From contig DASPMW010000109.1 in NCBI GenBank assembly GCA_035626855.1, positions 4,819 to 68,818 on the forward strand: 64,000 bases of DNA, in the 5' to 3' direction. The notes under the pieces are model-generated. The model had not been told where the DNA came from, searched no databases, and was given only the letters and a program-made list of their open reading frames with translations. Below, piece by piece: positions 63,072 to 64,000 of this stretch. Within the stretch, counting starts at the first letter, position 1; every line of letters begins with the position of its first letter. The DNA is from JAPWJZ01 sp035626855 (GTDB lineage Bacteria > Pseudomonadota > Alphaproteobacteria > Micavibrionales > UBA2020). Position numbers and translations under genes: made by a program.

Positions 63072-63317
63072 TTATTCAGAAAGCCGGATCGCCTCGGTCG
63101 TGACCTTGCCGCCCTCGCCGACCGTGATTTTTTCGATGCGGGTCTGCGCTTCCTTCAGCTTTGCGTCGCAATACTTCTTGAGCGCCATGCCGCGCTCGTA
63201 GCTGTTAATGGAAGTCTGCAGGTCCGACGACCCACCCTCTAATGCGCGGACGATTTTCTCGAGTTCGGAGAGCGCTTCTTCGAAGCTGAGTTTTTCGAGT
63301 TCGGCGGCTTTTGTCAT
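63072..63317 (-). CDS. xseB: Exodeoxyribonuclease VII small subunit
   Basis: An 81-aa protein: LSFEEALSELEKIVRALEGG followed by ERGMALKKYCDAKLKEAQ, which is the complete XseB signature. With XseA it degrades single-stranded DNA. ATG 63317 has GAGGAGA upstream. The longer frame to 63392 runs into gmhA and was not used. xseA is not in the window. Confidence 0.95.
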   Translation of the reverse strand: MTKAAELEKLSFEEALSELEKIVRALEGGSSDLQTSINSYERGMALKKYCDAKLKEAQTRIEKITVGEGGKVTTEAIRLSE

Positions 63318-63327
63318 ATTTATCTCC

Positions 63328-63951
63328 TCAGACGGCGCGGGCGAGACCGGCCGGCGCTTCTTCCTGCTCGATATAGCCCAAGTTGATTTCAAGGCCGCCG
63401 CAGAACATCTGGCCGAGCGTGATGTGCATTTCCTGGATGCGCGCCGTCGTTGTGGAGGGCACGTTGATCAGGATATCGCAAAGCGGCTTGATCTTGCCGC
63501 CGGTGGCACCCGTGAAGCCCACGGTCGTTATGCCTTGCTTGCGGCATTCCTCGAAGGCGCGGATGACGTTGGCGCTGTTGCCGGAGGTGGTGATGCCGAT
63601 CGCGACATCGCCCTTCTTGCCCAATGCCTCAAGCTGGCGGGCGAAGACGTAGTCGAAGCCATAATCATTGCCAATCGCAGTCAGGGCGGAGGTGTCGGTG
63701 GCGAGCGACACGGCGGCGATTGCCTTGCGGTCTTTTTTGTAGCGTGCCGATAGCTCGGTCGCGAGATGCTGCGCGTCGGAGGCGCTGCCGCCATTGCCGA
63801 AGAAGAAGATCTTGTTGCCGCCCTCGATCGCCCGGGTGGCGGTATCGAGCAGCTTTTCAAAGGCAGGGGCGAGCTGGTCCTGCGTCGCGGCGGTGACCGC
63901 CAGGTGCTCGTCGAATTCCGACTGCCAGAATTGCTTCAGCTTGAGGGGCAT
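63328..63951 (-). CDS. gmhA: Sedoheptulose-7-phosphate isomerase (phosphoheptose isomerase)
   Basis: A 207-aa SIS-domain enzyme. FFFGNGGSASDAQHLATELS near residue 50, ITTSGNSANVIRAFEECRKQ near 120 and the C-terminal EMHITLGQMFCG match GmhA. It makes D-glycero-D-manno-heptose-7-phosphate, the first step toward the LPS core heptose. With kdsD and lpt genes at the other end, it points to a standard LPS. The next gene upstream ends two bases before it. Confidence 0.93.
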   Translation of the reverse strand: MPLKLKQFWQSEFDEHLAVTAATQDQLAPAFEKLLDTATRAIEGGNKIFFFGNGGSASDAQHLATELSARYKKDRKAIAAVSLATDTSALTAIGNDYGFDYVFARQLEALGKKGDVAIGITTSGNSANVIRAFEECRKQGITTVGFTGATGGKIKPLCDILINVPSTTTARIQEMHITLGQMFCGGLEINLGYIEQEEAPAGLARAV

Positions 63952-63952
63952 T

Positions 63953-64000
63953 TTACTTTTCCTTGCCTTTGCGGTTATGCGCGAGCTGGCCGGGGGAGAG
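63953..64000 (-). CDS. Unidentified gene, C-terminal end (partial)
   Basis: The last 15 codons read LSPGQLAHNRKGKEK and then TAA on the minus strand. The stop ends two bases upstream of the gmhA ATG. The fragment is too short to identify; a heptose-pathway gene would fit the context but cannot be supported. Confidence 0.5.
   Translation of the reverse strand, partial: LSPGQLAHNRKGKEK

Overview
The window is one contiguous piece of a GC-rich alphaproteobacterial chromosome. Class-level evidence is the order kdsD-lptC-lptA-lptB-rpoN-hpf-ptsN, an Hsp20/DUF1150 pair behind a ROSE-like thermometer, the aroA-cmk-rpsA order, a zinc-finger plus NifU-like scaffold pair beside cysS, a class II (CP4-like) EPSP synthase, and the xseB-ispA-dxs cluster. 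The order cannot be fixed from sequence alone. The many orphan genes among ordinary housekeeping genes would fit a poorly sampled lineage; Micavibrio-like bacteria are one guess, not shown.

Layout. 1-5344 (+): end of kdsD, the LPS-transport genes lptC/A/B, sigma-54, a long-form hibernation factor with a histone-like tail, and PTS EIIA-Ntr. 5358-10081 (-): DUF1150, hsp20 with an RNA thermometer, then a tightly packed run from an Smr-like gene through cysS to several small genes, two of them AT-rich. 10144-18355 (+): dihydroorotase, a membrane c-di-GMP protein with a degenerate GGDEF and intact EAL, aroA, cmk and rpsA. 18497-23698: an orphan block holding a 469-aa protein, a tandem hairpin repeat and a minus-strand unit that ends in four overlapping paralogous genes with their own promoter. 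23917-31668 (-): a zinc peptidase, leuA, an AT-rich membrane-anchored nuclease-like gene, Trm112-like, Lon-N domain, CnoX-like thioredoxin, ProXp-ala-like deacylase, a PP2C-like phosphatase and an M20 amidohydrolase. 31867-41150: small orphans, a 1484-aa RTX protein with type I secretion features, a TIGR03032 protein, DUF983 and a PPOX-type flavoprotein. 41233-48668 (-): tRNA-Gly, a FadN/FadA-type beta-oxidation pair, a TerC-family protein and a nucleotide-sugar dehydrogenase. 48781-52541: orphans including an HNH-like protein, lipB and tRNA-Leu. 52701-58875 (+): malic enzyme-PTA fusion, MgtE, an ankyrin protein, isovaleryl-CoA dehydrogenase-like and a small exported protein. 58872-64000 (-): an HExxH protein, dxs, ispA, xseB, gmhA and the end of another gene.

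How the parts work together. LPS assembly (kdsD, lptCAB, gmhA), isoprenoid supply (dxs, ispA), fatty-acid and leucine catabolism (FadN/FadA, IVD-like) and translation (rpsA, cysS, hpf, editing factor) account for most recognised genes. The least explained parts are the four-paralog array at 20227-22302, which carries a shared C-terminal motif, the HNH-like protein at 49369-50814 and the membrane-tethered PD-(D/E)XK candidate at 26265-27074. No complete defence system, prophage, CRISPR array or insertion sequence was recognised.
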